Assembly (NCBI GenBank): GCA_004124385.1
Contig: SCKN01000001.1
Coordinates: 278,606 to 342,605 of the forward strand
Length of the DNA stretch: 64,000 nt
Direction: 5' to 3'
Source: Fidelibacterota bacterium
GTDB lineage: Bacteria > Fidelibacterota > Marinisomatia > Marinisomatales > TCS55
The notes beneath the pieces were generated by a model. It ran no database searches, was not told where the DNA came from, and saw nothing but the letters and a program-made list of their open reading frames with translations. Each line of letters begins with the position of its first letter. The stretch's first letter is position 1. The translations under genes were made by a program, and so were the position numbers. This document shows, in pieces, positions 39,101 to 46,905 of this stretch.

Positions 39101-40414
39101 ATACAACTTTACTTCTGATCCATCATAAACAGCTGCAATATGTGTCCACACACCTACTTGCGTAGAAACAACAGGATAATTATTATATTCACTTTGTGTA
39201 TAATCACCTGTCTCTATAAAGAAATGCCATCCTGACCCAAAATATACAAAACCATAGCCAGATTTACTTTCTCCTTGATCAAACGCATGTTGAAATAAAC
39301 CATCATAATCCGAATAAGAATCCGGTTTTATCCAAAGTTCAACTGTCAGTGAATTAAGAGGTCTTAATTCAATCGCCGATGGAATTGTTACATTATCATT
39401 TGTTCCGTCATAATTCAATGAATTGCCTGAAGTATAATTAAAACTTGTTACAGCTGAATCTGCAGGTAGAGGGATTGCAATTTCCAAGGCAGCATTTGTA
39501 CTGTTCCACACGGCTCCCTGAACAACTCCGCCCGTGACAGTAACATCCCCAACTGTAAAATCACCCGGACCTGATCGATCTACAATAACGATACTTCCGT
39601 CAGTTGTTGACGAAACAGGAGTTCCGTCAATTCCAGATTGATCTTTAAAAATAACAACAAAAGAAATTGGACCTTCTTGATCCGTTTCTTGAACAGTGTA
39701 GGATGCTGACCATTGTAAACCTCCACCTAAATCTGTGGGCGTAATTTCTGTTGATCCAATAATAACAGTTGCTTCTGATAATGCACTATTAGATGAAAAC
39801 GTAACTGTAACCACATCACCTGTTCCGGCCTGTCCGCTGTTTAATGCATTATTAGACGAAATTGTTACAGAATTCAATTGCGGTAATAAGACAACTTTTA
39901 CATTATCAATATCCCAGGAATTAATATAATAACTATTCAACCCATATGCTCTAAAGCCTAATTGAATAGAATCACTTACAGCAGCTAAATAACTTTGAGT
40001 ACTCAAAGGAAAATCCGCATCTACACCGGGTAAAACCTGATAGTTTAAAACTTCTTGCCAGATATTACTTCCGGCAATTCTATACTCGATAGCTAAACCT
40101 TCATTCGCACTTGCATTTGCCTGCCAAAAATCCAGCTCCATATCAAAAAATACTTTAACCTGATCTTCTGATCCGACGGAAATATTGGGTGTCGTCAAAC
40201 GAAAAGAATAATTTGATTGAGCTGGACTATAATAAAAGTATGCGCCCGGAGAAGGATTTCCTATTTGGTGACCGGAAAAACCAGTAGATCCTACACCCCA
40301 ATTACCGGAAAAAGACCACCCGGTCGGTTGAGCACCTGAATCAAATCCTTCTTCAAATAAAATCTGACCAGACAAGAATGAAAATAGTGCTGATAAAAGA
40401 ACTGTATTACGCAT
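33119..40414 (-). CDS. Giant T9SS surface protein (2431 aa) with Ig-like repeats, LamG, dockerin-like and sorting domains
   Basis: A secreted giant. Order: signal peptide (1-17); jelly-roll adhesin-like domain (18-178, EEGFDSGAQPTGWSFSGNWG); nine type-A Ig-like repeats of about 95 residues, each with an S-x-N-x-x core such as VTISSNNAL, AKEGDTI or PGDTVFIS and ending in TDGS.V.D; at least four longer type-B modules starting DFTVG; a LamG/concanavalin-like domain (about 330-540) set inside the first type-B module; two fibronectin-like modules; an SbsA-like Ig domain; a dockerin-like Ca-binding pair (about 2150-2205, GDLNEDYFLDVLDV and PNLDGISNLRDM); a beta domain; T9SS type A domain (2341-2431). 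Probable adhesin or matrix protein; no catalytic motif seen. Last gene of a five-gene operon, 5 nt after the cohesin-like gene. Confidence 0.92.
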   Translation of the reverse strand: MRNTVLLSALFSFLSGQILFEEGFDSGAQPTGWSFSGNWGVGSTGFSGHQIGNPSPGAYFYYSPAQSNYSFRLTTPNISVGSEDQVKVFFDMELDFWQANASANEGLAIEYRIAGSNIWQEVLNYQVLPGVDADFPLSTQSYLAAVSDSIQLGFRAYGLNSYYINSWDIDNVKVVLLPQLNSVTISSNNALNSGQAGTGDVVTVTFSSNSALSEATVIIGSTEITPTDLGGGLQWSASYTVQETDQEGPISFVVIFKDQSGIDGTPVSSTTDGSIVIVDRSGPGDFTVGDVTVTGGVVQGAVWNSTNAALEIAIPLPADSAVTSFNYTSGNSLNYDGTNDNVTIPSAIELRPLNSLTVELWIKPDSYSDYDGLFQHAFDQGESKSGYGFVYFGSGWHFFIETGDYTQSEYNNYPVVSTQVGVWTHIAAVYDGSEVKLYKDGVLASTAVVTGNIDYSNIPTNLTLGSFSRNGTDTYFDGSIDELRIWNVARTGAQLQGYMNSSFSGTETGLVGYWKCDEGSGNTINDNSSNSNNGTMNGSSWSTGDSPIDFVEAQYDYTTLTGAYVQLTGSVNGAAYSDIGQLDTISLADVTLGTNLAIVTENEFESLPGFADSLTVTLGAKILDNAGNVSTGTPSTTTIFLEYIATPPSIISISSNNAVTHYARTGDAVYLDFTSGEEIVSSTVAMSGQNAVVTNIAGNAYRATVTLDGSETDGIVTYSISYVDTYNNTYTDSPNTTDGSNVIIDNTAPILSMVVIQSFNIWDSAWAKEGDTIHLSTGVSEPIKTASVLFVNQTGNLSFLDSVSFFATYDMTITDPEGIITFEISFSDSAGNDGVVVSSTTDGSSVIYDITPPIDFTVGEVIATGEIVVSDYWNSNNTGLDLTIPIPDDASMYNGRAQVWTKIGSNDYETLGSAAFTYSTEFGLTKTMSFTSAQVEAITGFDEGERISFKAVLADRPGNETEGSESANILLIDQISPTINPVSIYSSNLNNAMAIPGDTVFISFTATEAIDSVYSTISTFNFEGSSSNNLDYKVWDIVTEDYSSGNVPFTIIAGDTARNMTSEITSTSDGSVVVIDKTAPLLSSVLTISNNLNTAYAKESDTVWVYFTADESIQNPTVFILNKAATVTNSGDDLSFSSFIVTSSTDDEGIIPFSIDFSDMSGNQGTSVNSSTDNSTVTYDRTLPVAFQLGIVNPSGGLLASNFWNSSNTLLKVMIPLDNDESLVGGSYQIYTVFDGGVGEPLGGSTEITSVNIETSSTFSADQFESLAGFVENGNAEFYAILTDIAGNSTTGSNSGNIIHIDQTQPILNPITIFSSNADSTISIPGDTVFISCSTTEMIDTLSSTIGTFAVNIFESDNADLSFWRIMTGQEPEGLVEFTLVAGDTARNLTAEITQTTDGSFVNNSTAGPEIESVLIRSNNNYGDTLAKIGDTITVTISSNMPILFNNSYINNKIATISDLGENQYTMLIITQEGDSEGLINFNIDYTDFNNNEYDNLISVTDASYVRYDGTVPTSIYCSIASNNEDTTLAIVSDVMILDFHLSETCQNISATILNQLADIDSLGNNVYRAQYILVENETEGLVSFSILFEDNVGNTGNTTETTNNTGVIYDLSPPADFTVGIVVADGGDVYEGYWNSTNQNVLVTVPIDLDSSLVQGKIIVYVSLDNGDYEQIGGQTTLNEENVNTMLQLSFTEEEFMALDGFVEESTAQFIAIISDIAGNSKMGTVSNDTLLIDETIPVLTSVEITSDNNSNNYATLNDQIYVNITFDEVFRSVYMLINNDSVEVIDEAGNWYGNFNVNTNDPEGIVVFEIGIVDSAGNSSDIYTETTNASQVIIDYTKPEVNALIEGDVDEDLDYLNDNSSLWLKWDGSDAISGIQNHFYGIGTSAGNDDFFNWTEMNADTQVFIENLTLDENVLYLGNVFAVDSAGNISDTLSGDGFLVDLTQPEAGNVYDGFDLENELDWALDSTFLDIRWSDFSDNIGIDYFNVCIGTSPGGQEVSDWKTVSAEIDSFQFINLSLQNQISYYTSVRAIDFAGNESDISTADGIVYDNEPISIVNINPELSEYIGVFEPEEITIYFNKDVVSYNVNIISEYSDTLTFSDSYSDSVLTITLDSTLFTSDALRIELTDLISLNELTTNDTFVLYSTFWGDLNEDYFLDVLDVVEFNTTWPNIDLAPMVGDVPYMKPNLDGISNLRDMAIFAQMWTWNYKLNAKIPAFSTLKNIQLKSEIVDQNLVIHIGENITAGEIVFDYSNSSSNIKLSAQSTTNRMVLSVFDTLTQIQFVSFANLNNIPDSTFQFQISSSNRNLVSVLASVRFFDNNGLEVITGKYEFDILPIPQVFKVYPNFPNPFNMRTSIQFDIPIKTKLNVVIYDLSGREVKTLLNKEINAGYHDIKWDGLDNNGKVVATGLYFARFESSTFQKAQKMILLK

Positions 40415-40419
40415 TGTAC

Positions 40420-40974
40420 TTACTGAATGATAACGGTTGATCCGCGAACACCTTTTAAAGGAATCACTTGATCTGCCGGAGTCACAAGTTCAGATTCAGT
40501 AGAATCTATAGTTATATCTGAAGTGGAGGCAGTTAATGCTGAAAAATATATATCAGCGACATGACCCGTTTGGTCGACATAAGAAAATTGATCTCCGAGA
40601 TAAAATACATTTATATCAATTTGTCCTTCAGAAATATCATTAGTAAAAAGAGGCGTTACCACACCATCGTTAGTAAATAATATTCCGGGAGTAATCGTAT
40701 CCGGCACCATATTTGAAACATCGTAATATAATCGTGCATGAATTCCGGCCAGAGTGGTGTCCGGTTTTACGATAAATAGACTCACCGTAAATTGTTCGTT
40801 TACAGATGCTTCAATTGTTAGCGGATATAAGGTTAATGCCGGCGGGAAAACATCAGCCTCTTCATTGGCGATAGTATCAATAGGATTGTCTAATTCCAAT
40901 TCAAACGTCTCACAGGATTGACTAATCAATAATGTGAGAAATATAAATAAATATATCGATTTTTGTGATTTCAT
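40420..40974 (-). CDS. Lipoprotein with a cohesin-like domain
   Basis: A 184-residue protein. Lipobox SQSC (about Cys21) and a Asp/Glu-rich linker are followed by one beta-sandwich: VNEQFTVSLFIVKPDTTLAG, then IHARLYYDVSNMVPDTITPG and VADIYFSALT. This is the strand pattern of cohesins (anchor on early strands, YDxxxxxxxxxxxPG). Cohesins bind dockerins; the giant protein encoded next door has a dockerin-like pair, so this could tether it to the outer membrane. Cohesin assignment is inference from pattern. It shares ATGA with the upstream gene. Confidence 0.72.
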   Translation of the reverse strand: MKSQKSIYLFIFLTLLISQSCETFELELDNPIDTIANEEADVFPPALTLYPLTIEASVNEQFTVSLFIVKPDTTLAGIHARLYYDVSNMVPDTITPGILFTNDGVVTPLFTNDISEGQIDINVFYLGDQFSYVDQTGHVADIYFSALTASTSDITIDSTESELVTPADQVIPLKGVRGSTVIIQ

Positions 40975-41936
40975 TCAGAAAGAAATTCTGAAACAGATTT
41001 AATTATTGAAGGTGAATCAGGTGGGTCGGGTCCATAAAGATTTGCTTTAGGTCTGGGCGCAATCATATAGGCATGAATCGCATTTATTGCCCAAATCACG
41101 CCGGCACTTTTCGCCAGTAATATCATTGCATTATTTGCATCAATATGCTGTTTCCAATACATTTTCGACCCGTTTCTATAATTAATAATATCTTCTTCAT
41201 TTGTACTCGAATGATATAGACTTGAAAATTTATTCATATTTTCAACAGACGTATTGTATTTAGAAACATTGTATAATAATAAACTGGCCAAGAGTCCTTC
41301 TAATGAAGGAAAAGCAATGCCGGTATTTCTTTTTTCAGAATAAAACTGTCCCCATCCCGGCAATACGGCAGATCGCCACATTGCGCCTAAAGGTGTTTTA
41401 GCTTCAACAATCAATTCACCGTTTTTAGGTAAAGCATTTATTCTTTCCTGTTTAAGAAACCCGGGAGTATTTTTACCTAATAATTCCCACATGGCAATTT
41501 GTGATTCTAAAGATATTAAACTAAAAACATCTTCTAAATAAACATCAATAACACTTACAACACTAGACGATCGACTGGAAATTATTTTACTTGACAAATG
41601 AAAACCAATGCTGTCCAAATTCACATTTCCCATCATCAAATAGTCAACATGAAGATATTTTCCTAATTTCCCAGCATCATCAGGAGAATTAAATAATTCA
41701 TGAATATTTTTAGTATAATCTAGCGTATTAAGTGCTTCAACAATTTGAATAGAATCTAAAATGGTAATATTATCCATTTTGGAAATGTCATCAATTCCTC
41801 GTGAATACTCTTTGAATTTATCATTTGAAATAACGGATGATTCTTGAAAATTCAGAATGGCAAGGCTACCAATAATTTCATCTGCATAAGAAAATGAAAC
41901 TGATATAAAAATGATGACGAATACTAATTTCTGCAT
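40971..41936 (-). CDS. Membrane-associated protein with TolB/CsgG-like N-terminus and DUF5683-like C-terminus
   Basis: A 321-residue protein with signal peptide (1-18). Residues 20-130 (GSLAILNFQESSVISNDKFK, KYLHVDYLMMGNVNLD) resemble the alpha/beta fold of CsgG/TolB-N-like domains common in FCB envelope proteins. Residues 180-300 hold GAMWRSAVLPGWGQFYSEKRNTGI and later helices, the signature of DUF5683-like membrane proteins. Function unknown; members sit beside outer-membrane and T9SS genes. In an operon between the PEGA protein (7 nt away) and the cohesin-like lipoprotein (ATGA). Confidence 0.78.
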   Translation of the reverse strand: MQKLVFVIIFISVSFSYADEIIGSLAILNFQESSVISNDKFKEYSRGIDDISKMDNITILDSIQIVEALNTLDYTKNIHELFNSPDDAGKLGKYLHVDYLMMGNVNLDSIGFHLSSKIISSRSSSVVSVIDVYLEDVFSLISLESQIAMWELLGKNTPGFLKQERINALPKNGELIVEAKTPLGAMWRSAVLPGWGQFYSEKRNTGIAFPSLEGLLASLLLYNVSKYNTSVENMNKFSSLYHSSTNEEDIINYRNGSKMYWKQHIDANNAMILLAKSAGVIWAINAIHAYMIAPRPKANLYGPDPPDSPSIIKSVSEFLSE

Positions 41937-41943
41937 TCCGTTA

Positions 41944-42444
41944 CTAATCTATATTATTTTCTTCGATTAATATTTCATTTTGTTGCGGCTTCTGCCTGGA
42001 ATAAACAAATTCCATATTGCGATTAACTTGAATTATTTGTTCATCAAACAAGTGTCCATTTTCATAAACACGCAACGTATGTTTTCCGGATTCTAAAATT
42101 AATTTAATTCTATTGTCCACCCAACTATGTTCATCGTTCAATTCAAAAGTTAAACCTTGATCTTTTGATCTAAATTTGACTTTATATAATGGATTTAATA
42201 CAAACTTAATTTTTACTCTCTTTACATCTTGCACAAATAATTCATGCGTCACGGGAGCATATTCCCCTGATGAAATATGTAGAGTATAATTACCGGGAGT
42301 AACTTTAAAAGCCAGTATAGGCGTTTCACCAATAGATGCTCCGTTTAACCGCACAGTGGAACCACTTGGAATAGAATTAATATCTAATAATACCTGTGAA
42401 AATAGCAGATGACTTATGATGGAAATAATCAACGTTATTCTCAT
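41944..42444 (-). CDS. PEGA-domain secreted protein
   Basis: A 166-residue protein with signal peptide (1-16) and an N-terminal PEGA domain: LLDINSIPSGSTVRLNGASI, then GETP and VTPGNYTLHIS, followed by a second, similar beta segment (FELNDEHSWVDNRIKLILES, GKHTLRVYENGHLF). PEGA domains bind surface-layer or carbohydrate partners and are common in envelope machines. The C-terminus is short and polar (EENNID). ATGA overlap with the upstream lipoprotein gene. Confidence 0.82.
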   Translation of the reverse strand: MRITLIISIISHLLFSQVLLDINSIPSGSTVRLNGASIGETPILAFKVTPGNYTLHISSGEYAPVTHELFVQDVKRVKIKFVLNPLYKVKFRSKDQGLTFELNDEHSWVDNRIKLILESGKHTLRVYENGHLFDEQIIQVNRNMEFVYSRQKPQQNEILIEENNID

Positions 42445-43424
42445 TGAATCTCATCTCCATATCCGCTTAAATAAAGATTAATATCGCCAATCCAAATAAC
42501 ATCCTTTGCATTAACCCATCCTGTAATATTCACAGATTTATGAGTTTCATAAAATACTTCAACTTGCCCTAATAATCTATTCCCTGCCACACGAGATACA
42601 GCAACTAATTCATTCATACTCAATAAGAATTGTGTTTCTGATCCGTTAAAAGGTTCTTTTCGATAATGGGTTAAATCATTTTGAACAATATAAAAATTAC
42701 CTTCTTCCATAAACTGTTTACTAGGTCCGACCAATATATCAGAAACAGTTGAAAAAGATCCTTTAAAATCAATATTATTTTGGGAAACATGAAATGGACT
42801 GCCCTCACCTGAAACTATTTTCAAATTGTTGTAATAAAAATATTCATTTGGCATTTTGATTTCATATTCTCCATACATATTCGTGTATTCGCTAAATTTA
42901 TTTCCAAGAGAGTCTATAATAGCAACAGGAAAATGGGCGAGTGGTTCTCCATCAAATCTCTTTGAAACCAGCCCACTGACGATGGCAGGTCTTTTATTAA
43001 TTACCGTATGGGGTAAAACAATTTCACCATATCGTATTCCTGCAAACTTGAATACGATTGGACTATAATTTCTACCAATTGGCGTTAAAATTAATGTATT
43101 ACCATTCACTTCTAAAGATAATGAATTCTGCGGTAGGTATACTTCAATTGGCTCTCCTACCATATACTGAATTCCACTTATAATTGGAGAATTGTCACTT
43201 GTTTTTATTACTTGCAGATCAAAATAATCAGGTGAAGCATTTACCAATTGAACTGGAGTAATAATGTGAATTTCGCCATACGTCTGACGGACAGAAACAT
43301 ATGGTCTTTTAAAAGTATAAATGGGTTGATCATATTTTGGAGCTAACATGTAGCCACACCCATTGATTAATAAAGTTAAAATAAATAAAAAGCTAAATAA
43401 TATTTTTTTGTTTATTATTAGCAT
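42441..43424 (-). CDS. Lipoprotein with carboxypeptidase-regulatory-like domain
   Basis: A 327-residue lipoprotein (lipobox LINGC, about Cys23). Segments: an N-terminal beta domain (about 40-140), a carboxypeptidase-regulatory-like/CNA-B-type sandwich (about 148-215, AIVSGLVSKRFDGEPLAHFP, GEYEIKMP), and a C-terminal SH3-like stretch (GQVEVFYETHKSVNITGWVN, DVIWIG). No catalytic motif. First gene of the envelope operon ending with the giant surface protein; it is likely an outer-membrane-anchored structural part. Family not recognised beyond these domains. Confidence 0.78.
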   Translation of the reverse strand: MLIINKKILFSFLFILTLLINGCGYMLAPKYDQPIYTFKRPYVSVRQTYGEIHIITPVQLVNASPDYFDLQVIKTSDNSPIISGIQYMVGEPIEVYLPQNSLSLEVNGNTLILTPIGRNYSPIVFKFAGIRYGEIVLPHTVINKRPAIVSGLVSKRFDGEPLAHFPVAIIDSLGNKFSEYTNMYGEYEIKMPNEYFYYNNLKIVSGEGSPFHVSQNNIDFKGSFSTVSDILVGPSKQFMEEGNFYIVQNDLTHYRKEPFNGSETQFLLSMNELVAVSRVAGNRLLGQVEVFYETHKSVNITGWVNAKDVIWIGDINLYLSGYGDEIQ

Positions 43425-43498
43425 GAAATATATGTTATCTATTCTAGAAGGATTAAAACGTTATTTTCTAAATAAATTGGTATGGGAAATTAACGGAT

Positions 43499-43894
43499 TT
43501 AATCACATACTATACCATGCTCTAATTTCTCATATTCTCCTGATTCATTTTTTACAACTGCAACCATGGTGATTATTGCTGTACATGCAAGTCGCTTGTC
43601 ATGTTCTCGTCCTTCAGCATAGGCTTCTACAAGAACTTGGAATGAGCTTTTACCTGTTTTAACAACAGTACTTTCAAAATTAACCCATTCTCCTTTATAA
43701 ACCGGTTCTTTGAATTCCACTTTTTCAATTGCTCGGGTTACAGCTCCATTAGATCCAGTCCCTTTTAAAAAACGGTAGGTCACTTTTGCGGCTGCCAAAT
43801 CCATCCAGGAAATCATTTGACCACCAAATAATGTGCCAATTACATTAATATTATCCGGCATCACCAGTTGTGAATATTTAGCTGTATACTTCAT
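43499..43894 (-). CDS. Acyl-CoA thioesterase, hotdog fold (YciA/BACH type)
   Basis: A 131-residue hotdog thioesterase: NVIGTLFGGQMISWMDLAAA with the catalytic Asp on the hot-dog helix, EKVEFKEPVYKGEWVNFEST, and SSFQVLVEAYAEG. Hydrolyses acyl-CoA to fatty acid and CoA. Separate from its neighbours by 74 and 153 nt. Confidence 0.88.
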   Translation of the reverse strand: MKYTAKYSQLVMPDNINVIGTLFGGQMISWMDLAAAKVTYRFLKGTGSNGAVTRAIEKVEFKEPVYKGEWVNFESTVVKTGKSSFQVLVEAYAEGREHDKRLACTAIITMVAVVKNESGEYEKLEHGIVCD

Positions 43895-43940
43895 GATTTA
43901 CTTTAAGCCTTTCTTCTATATTGTTTTATATTACGACAAA

Positions 43941-44002
43941 GCCCCGCAATGTTACCCTCGAGAAAATCTTTTTCCCTGAAGAGCACGCCACACCTGCGGG
44001 GC
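43941..44002. other. Candidate structured element upstream of the thioesterase gene
   Basis: Outer arms GCCCCGCA (43941-43948) and TGCGGGGC (43995-44002) are exact reverse complements around 46 nt that hold a possible inner hairpin GAAAA-tct-TTTTC. It lies after the MFS gene and before the thioesterase gene on the minus strand. It could be a terminator, a leader RNA or a repeat; no strong T-run follows. Confidence 0.5.
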
Positions 44003-44047
44003 TGATGAAATATTATAGGATAATGCATGTTTAAATCAATACTTTTT

Positions 44048-45337
44048 TTAATTAGCACTTTTACCACTGGAAAATTCTAAAGCTAACCTTTCACCTTCTT
44101 CGAAATCTACTTTTGATAAAAAGAACGCCCCGGCTATAAATAGGATTAGAATTGATAAAATACCCAGACGAACATTTCCGGTTGCAAGTGTAATCCAACC
44201 CATCATGACCGGTCCTATTACAGCTGCAAATTTTCCCAACATATTAAAAAATCCAAAAAATTCCGCTTCTTTTCCCCTCGGTATTAACCGTGCAAACAAA
44301 CTTCTGCTCAAGGCTTGAATACCGCCTTGAAAAAGTCCAATCATAGCAGCTAACATGAAAAAATGATTTTTATTTGTCATAAAAAAGGCCAATAGTGTAA
44401 CCAAAGCATATCCGCCAATTGCTATCAACACAGCTTTCTTGGTTCCAATCTTGGAAGCAAACCAGTTATAAGCTAATGCGGATGGAAAAGCAATAAACTG
44501 AACCATGAGTAAAGCTGTAATTAAATCTCCGGCTTCAAATCCCAGCGAGGAGCCCATTTTTACAGACATTCTGATGATCGTGTCCACTCCATCGATATAA
44601 AGCCAATATGCCATTAAAAAGACGCCGATAACTTTTAATTCACGAATATGGTTAAATGTTTGACGTAATTGGCGATAACCTGCAGTAACAGCTTTAGATA
44701 ATGGTACTTTATTTTCAACCTCCGGTTCTGGCACAAATAGAATTAGAGGAATTGTAAAAATGCCCCACCATACTGCAACAGAAAGAAATGACAGTTTAAT
44801 AGCTGTTGATGGGTCTGCGATACCGAACCAATGAGGGTTCAAATACATAAGTACATTGACTAAAAAAAGTATTCCACCACCAATGTAACCTAGAGCGAAT
44901 CCAAATGATGAGACATAATCCATTTTATCCCTTGGAGCAAGAGAGGGCATTAATGAATCATAAAATATATTTGCACCCATAAATCCAACGGATGCTGCTA
45001 TATAAAGCATTAAGGCAAATTGCCATTGACCCTGTTCAACCATATACAATCCACACGTCATAATAACACCCATATAACAAAAGAAAATAAGAAATTTCTT
45101 TTTAGCAGATCCTTTATCTGCAATCGCTCCAAGAAAAGGAGCTAATGCTGCAATAAGTACAGAGGCTAATGAATTTGCCCAACCCAATTGATACGTGCTT
45201 TGAATAACATCGTCTGGATTTGACCAGTATTTTTCGAAAAATATGGGGAAAAACCCAGCTACAACTGTTGTTGAAAATGCTGAATTTGCCCAATCATACA
45301 TGGACCAGCTTAATATTCTTTTTCGTTCAGAAGTCAT
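44048..45337 (-). CDS. MFS transporter, UMF1 (Atg22-like) family
   Basis: A 429-residue integral membrane protein with about 12 hydrophobic helices. The N-terminus RKRILSWSMYDWANSAFSTT is the family signature of UMF1/Atg22-like major facilitators; GALADKGSAKKKFL-type loops (here AIADKGSAKKKFL) follow helix 2. Atg22 exports amino acids from the vacuole; bacterial members are uncharacterised but amino acids or similar solutes are likely. 17 nt downstream of the barrel gene, same strand. Confidence 0.88.
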   Translation of the reverse strand: MTSERKRILSWSMYDWANSAFSTTVVAGFFPIFFEKYWSNPDDVIQSTYQLGWANSLASVLIAALAPFLGAIADKGSAKKKFLIFFCYMGVIMTCGLYMVEQGQWQFALMLYIAASVGFMGANIFYDSLMPSLAPRDKMDYVSSFGFALGYIGGGILFLVNVLMYLNPHWFGIADPSTAIKLSFLSVAVWWGIFTIPLILFVPEPEVENKVPLSKAVTAGYRQLRQTFNHIRELKVIGVFLMAYWLYIDGVDTIIRMSVKMGSSLGFEAGDLITALLMVQFIAFPSALAYNWFASKIGTKKAVLIAIGGYALVTLLAFFMTNKNHFFMLAAMIGLFQGGIQALSRSLFARLIPRGKEAEFFGFFNMLGKFAAVIGPVMMGWITLATGNVRLGILSILILFIAGAFFLSKVDFEEGERLALEFSSGKSAN

Positions 45338-45354
45338 AATATAATCTTATAAAT

Positions 45355-46905
45355 CTACCACGCTTGGGCATAAACGACTAATTGAATCCAAGCAGAAAAT
45401 TCACTAAATGTATTCCGTGATAAAAGTGGCACTGAATAGCCACCACGTATTTCAAATGGAATTGGACCAATGCGTTTTAACGGATTAACATTATGGAATG
45501 TAATTTCTGCAAATTGTTTTATAGACCTTATCCTGGTATCATAATTATCTTCACGATAACTCATCCACTCATCCCAATCAGGATCATTCGAATAAAATGC
45601 ATCCCGACTTTTCAAATACATAGAAGCACCACCGGAAACAGACACCCAATCAGGGATGAGTTCCAATTTTCCTAGAGCCATGGCAAATAATTCATTTCCT
45701 TTTTTGATTGTATGCTTTACACCGATTGATGCGGCGATACTATCCGGATTGAACGTATTAAAATTCACAAATGAAATGGGTGAATTCACTCGAGTCTGAC
45801 CATAAAAACCAGAACGGACTAACCAATTAATATTGACGTGTCGGTGAAGAATCGTTTTGTACAATTCCCCAAAAAGAGAAATGTTATATCGTGAGACTCC
45901 ATTGCCTAAAGGTAACGTTGTAAAATGAGATTGAGCCACAGGAATTCCGTTGCTATAAGAATACGTATGTAATCTATCTGCAGACCCAAGCAAAACCGAT
46001 AATCCAGTATACAAAGAATAATTTCCAGATTCACTCCATGCAGGATTGCCAAGTAATAAAAATTTTAATCCAAGCTCCACATCACCTAATCCGGAGGTTT
46101 GAAGATTAGACGGATAATAATAATTGAGCAGATCATTCATAGTGACTGCAGAAGTGTCATTATTAGTAAATGGATTGAATTCTGTTCCGTAAATACCATT
46201 TACAAACGGGTCTCCTCCCATAGCCCAGCGCAATGAATTGCTGCCCCCCCAATCATAAAAACGATTCCGAATCAATTGCAGATTAATATCATAATTATTG
46301 GCTAATGCAGAATCCATAGCAGTCATCACACCCTGATGATATTCACCAAAAGCATCCAGCCCTTCAATATCAGTTGATGTCCACGTGGATACCCTGTTTT
46401 GGGAAACATAAGAAAAATAGGGGATATTCATTTCAAATGTTAAACTGTTTGACAAACCATATTCTATTTTGAAGTCCATTCCCCAGGATGTTTTGTCTAT
46501 TTTTTGATCGAAGCTTCCACTGACAGAGATTGAATCATTGCCAAAGAAATCTGTACTTAAATCGGGGATGGAATCGTTGTAAATGGTATTATAATATCTG
46601 ATATACTCACCGACAGTGTAATTAGAATTAAGTCCAAGCGTGTCCAAGTTATGGAGATCATTTTCGCTGGCATAATAGCCATTCACTGCATAACCATGAT
46701 CAAAATAACGTTTGCCATAATTCGTCAATTTAAATGACATATTCGGAATACCCTTTACTCCACCGGGACCGATATAACTTCCTCTCGTAACTGAAGGCTT
46801 TACGTTGATACGCCACACGTTTTCAGGAACAGTAAAATGAGTTTGTGAGAAGGAAAAAGTAAAAAGGAAAACGTAAGAAGGAAAAAGGAATTTTACAGTT
46901 TTCAT
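45355..46905 (-). CDS. Probable outer-membrane beta-barrel protein
   Basis: A 516-residue protein with signal peptide (MKTVKFLFPSYVFLFTFSFS). The rest is rich in amphipathic strands with aromatic ends (WGMDFKIEYGLSNSLTFEMN, GDVELGLKFLLLG) and the last residue is Trp (VVYAQAW), the usual C-terminal OMP signal for the BAM complex. No family name recognised. It follows namZ with ATGA overlap, so it could be the outer-membrane porin of the NamZ/SSS sugar-salvage cluster. Confidence 0.8.
   Translation of the reverse strand: MKTVKFLFPSYVFLFTFSFSQTHFTVPENVWRINVKPSVTRGSYIGPGGVKGIPNMSFKLTNYGKRYFDHGYAVNGYYASENDLHNLDTLGLNSNYTVGEYIRYYNTIYNDSIPDLSTDFFGNDSISVSGSFDQKIDKTSWGMDFKIEYGLSNSLTFEMNIPYFSYVSQNRVSTWTSTDIEGLDAFGEYHQGVMTAMDSALANNYDINLQLIRNRFYDWGGSNSLRWAMGGDPFVNGIYGTEFNPFTNNDTSAVTMNDLLNYYYPSNLQTSGLGDVELGLKFLLLGNPAWSESGNYSLYTGLSVLLGSADRLHTYSYSNGIPVAQSHFTTLPLGNGVSRYNISLFGELYKTILHRHVNINWLVRSGFYGQTRVNSPISFVNFNTFNPDSIAASIGVKHTIKKGNELFAMALGKLELIPDWVSVSGGASMYLKSRDAFYSNDPDWDEWMSYREDNYDTRIRSIKQFAEITFHNVNPLKRIGPIPFEIRGGYSVPLLSRNTFSEFSAWIQLVVYAQAW

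Noticed and set aside
33119-40414. Repeats in the giant gene as a mobile or satellite array
   Set aside because: The repeats are at protein level (Ig-like modules) with diverged DNA; they are domain duplications and not DNA repeats.
46800-46905. GGAAAAAGTAAAAAGGAAAA-type repeats as a regulatory array
   Set aside because: They code for the hydrophobic signal peptide of the barrel protein (Phe/Leu/Ser rich).
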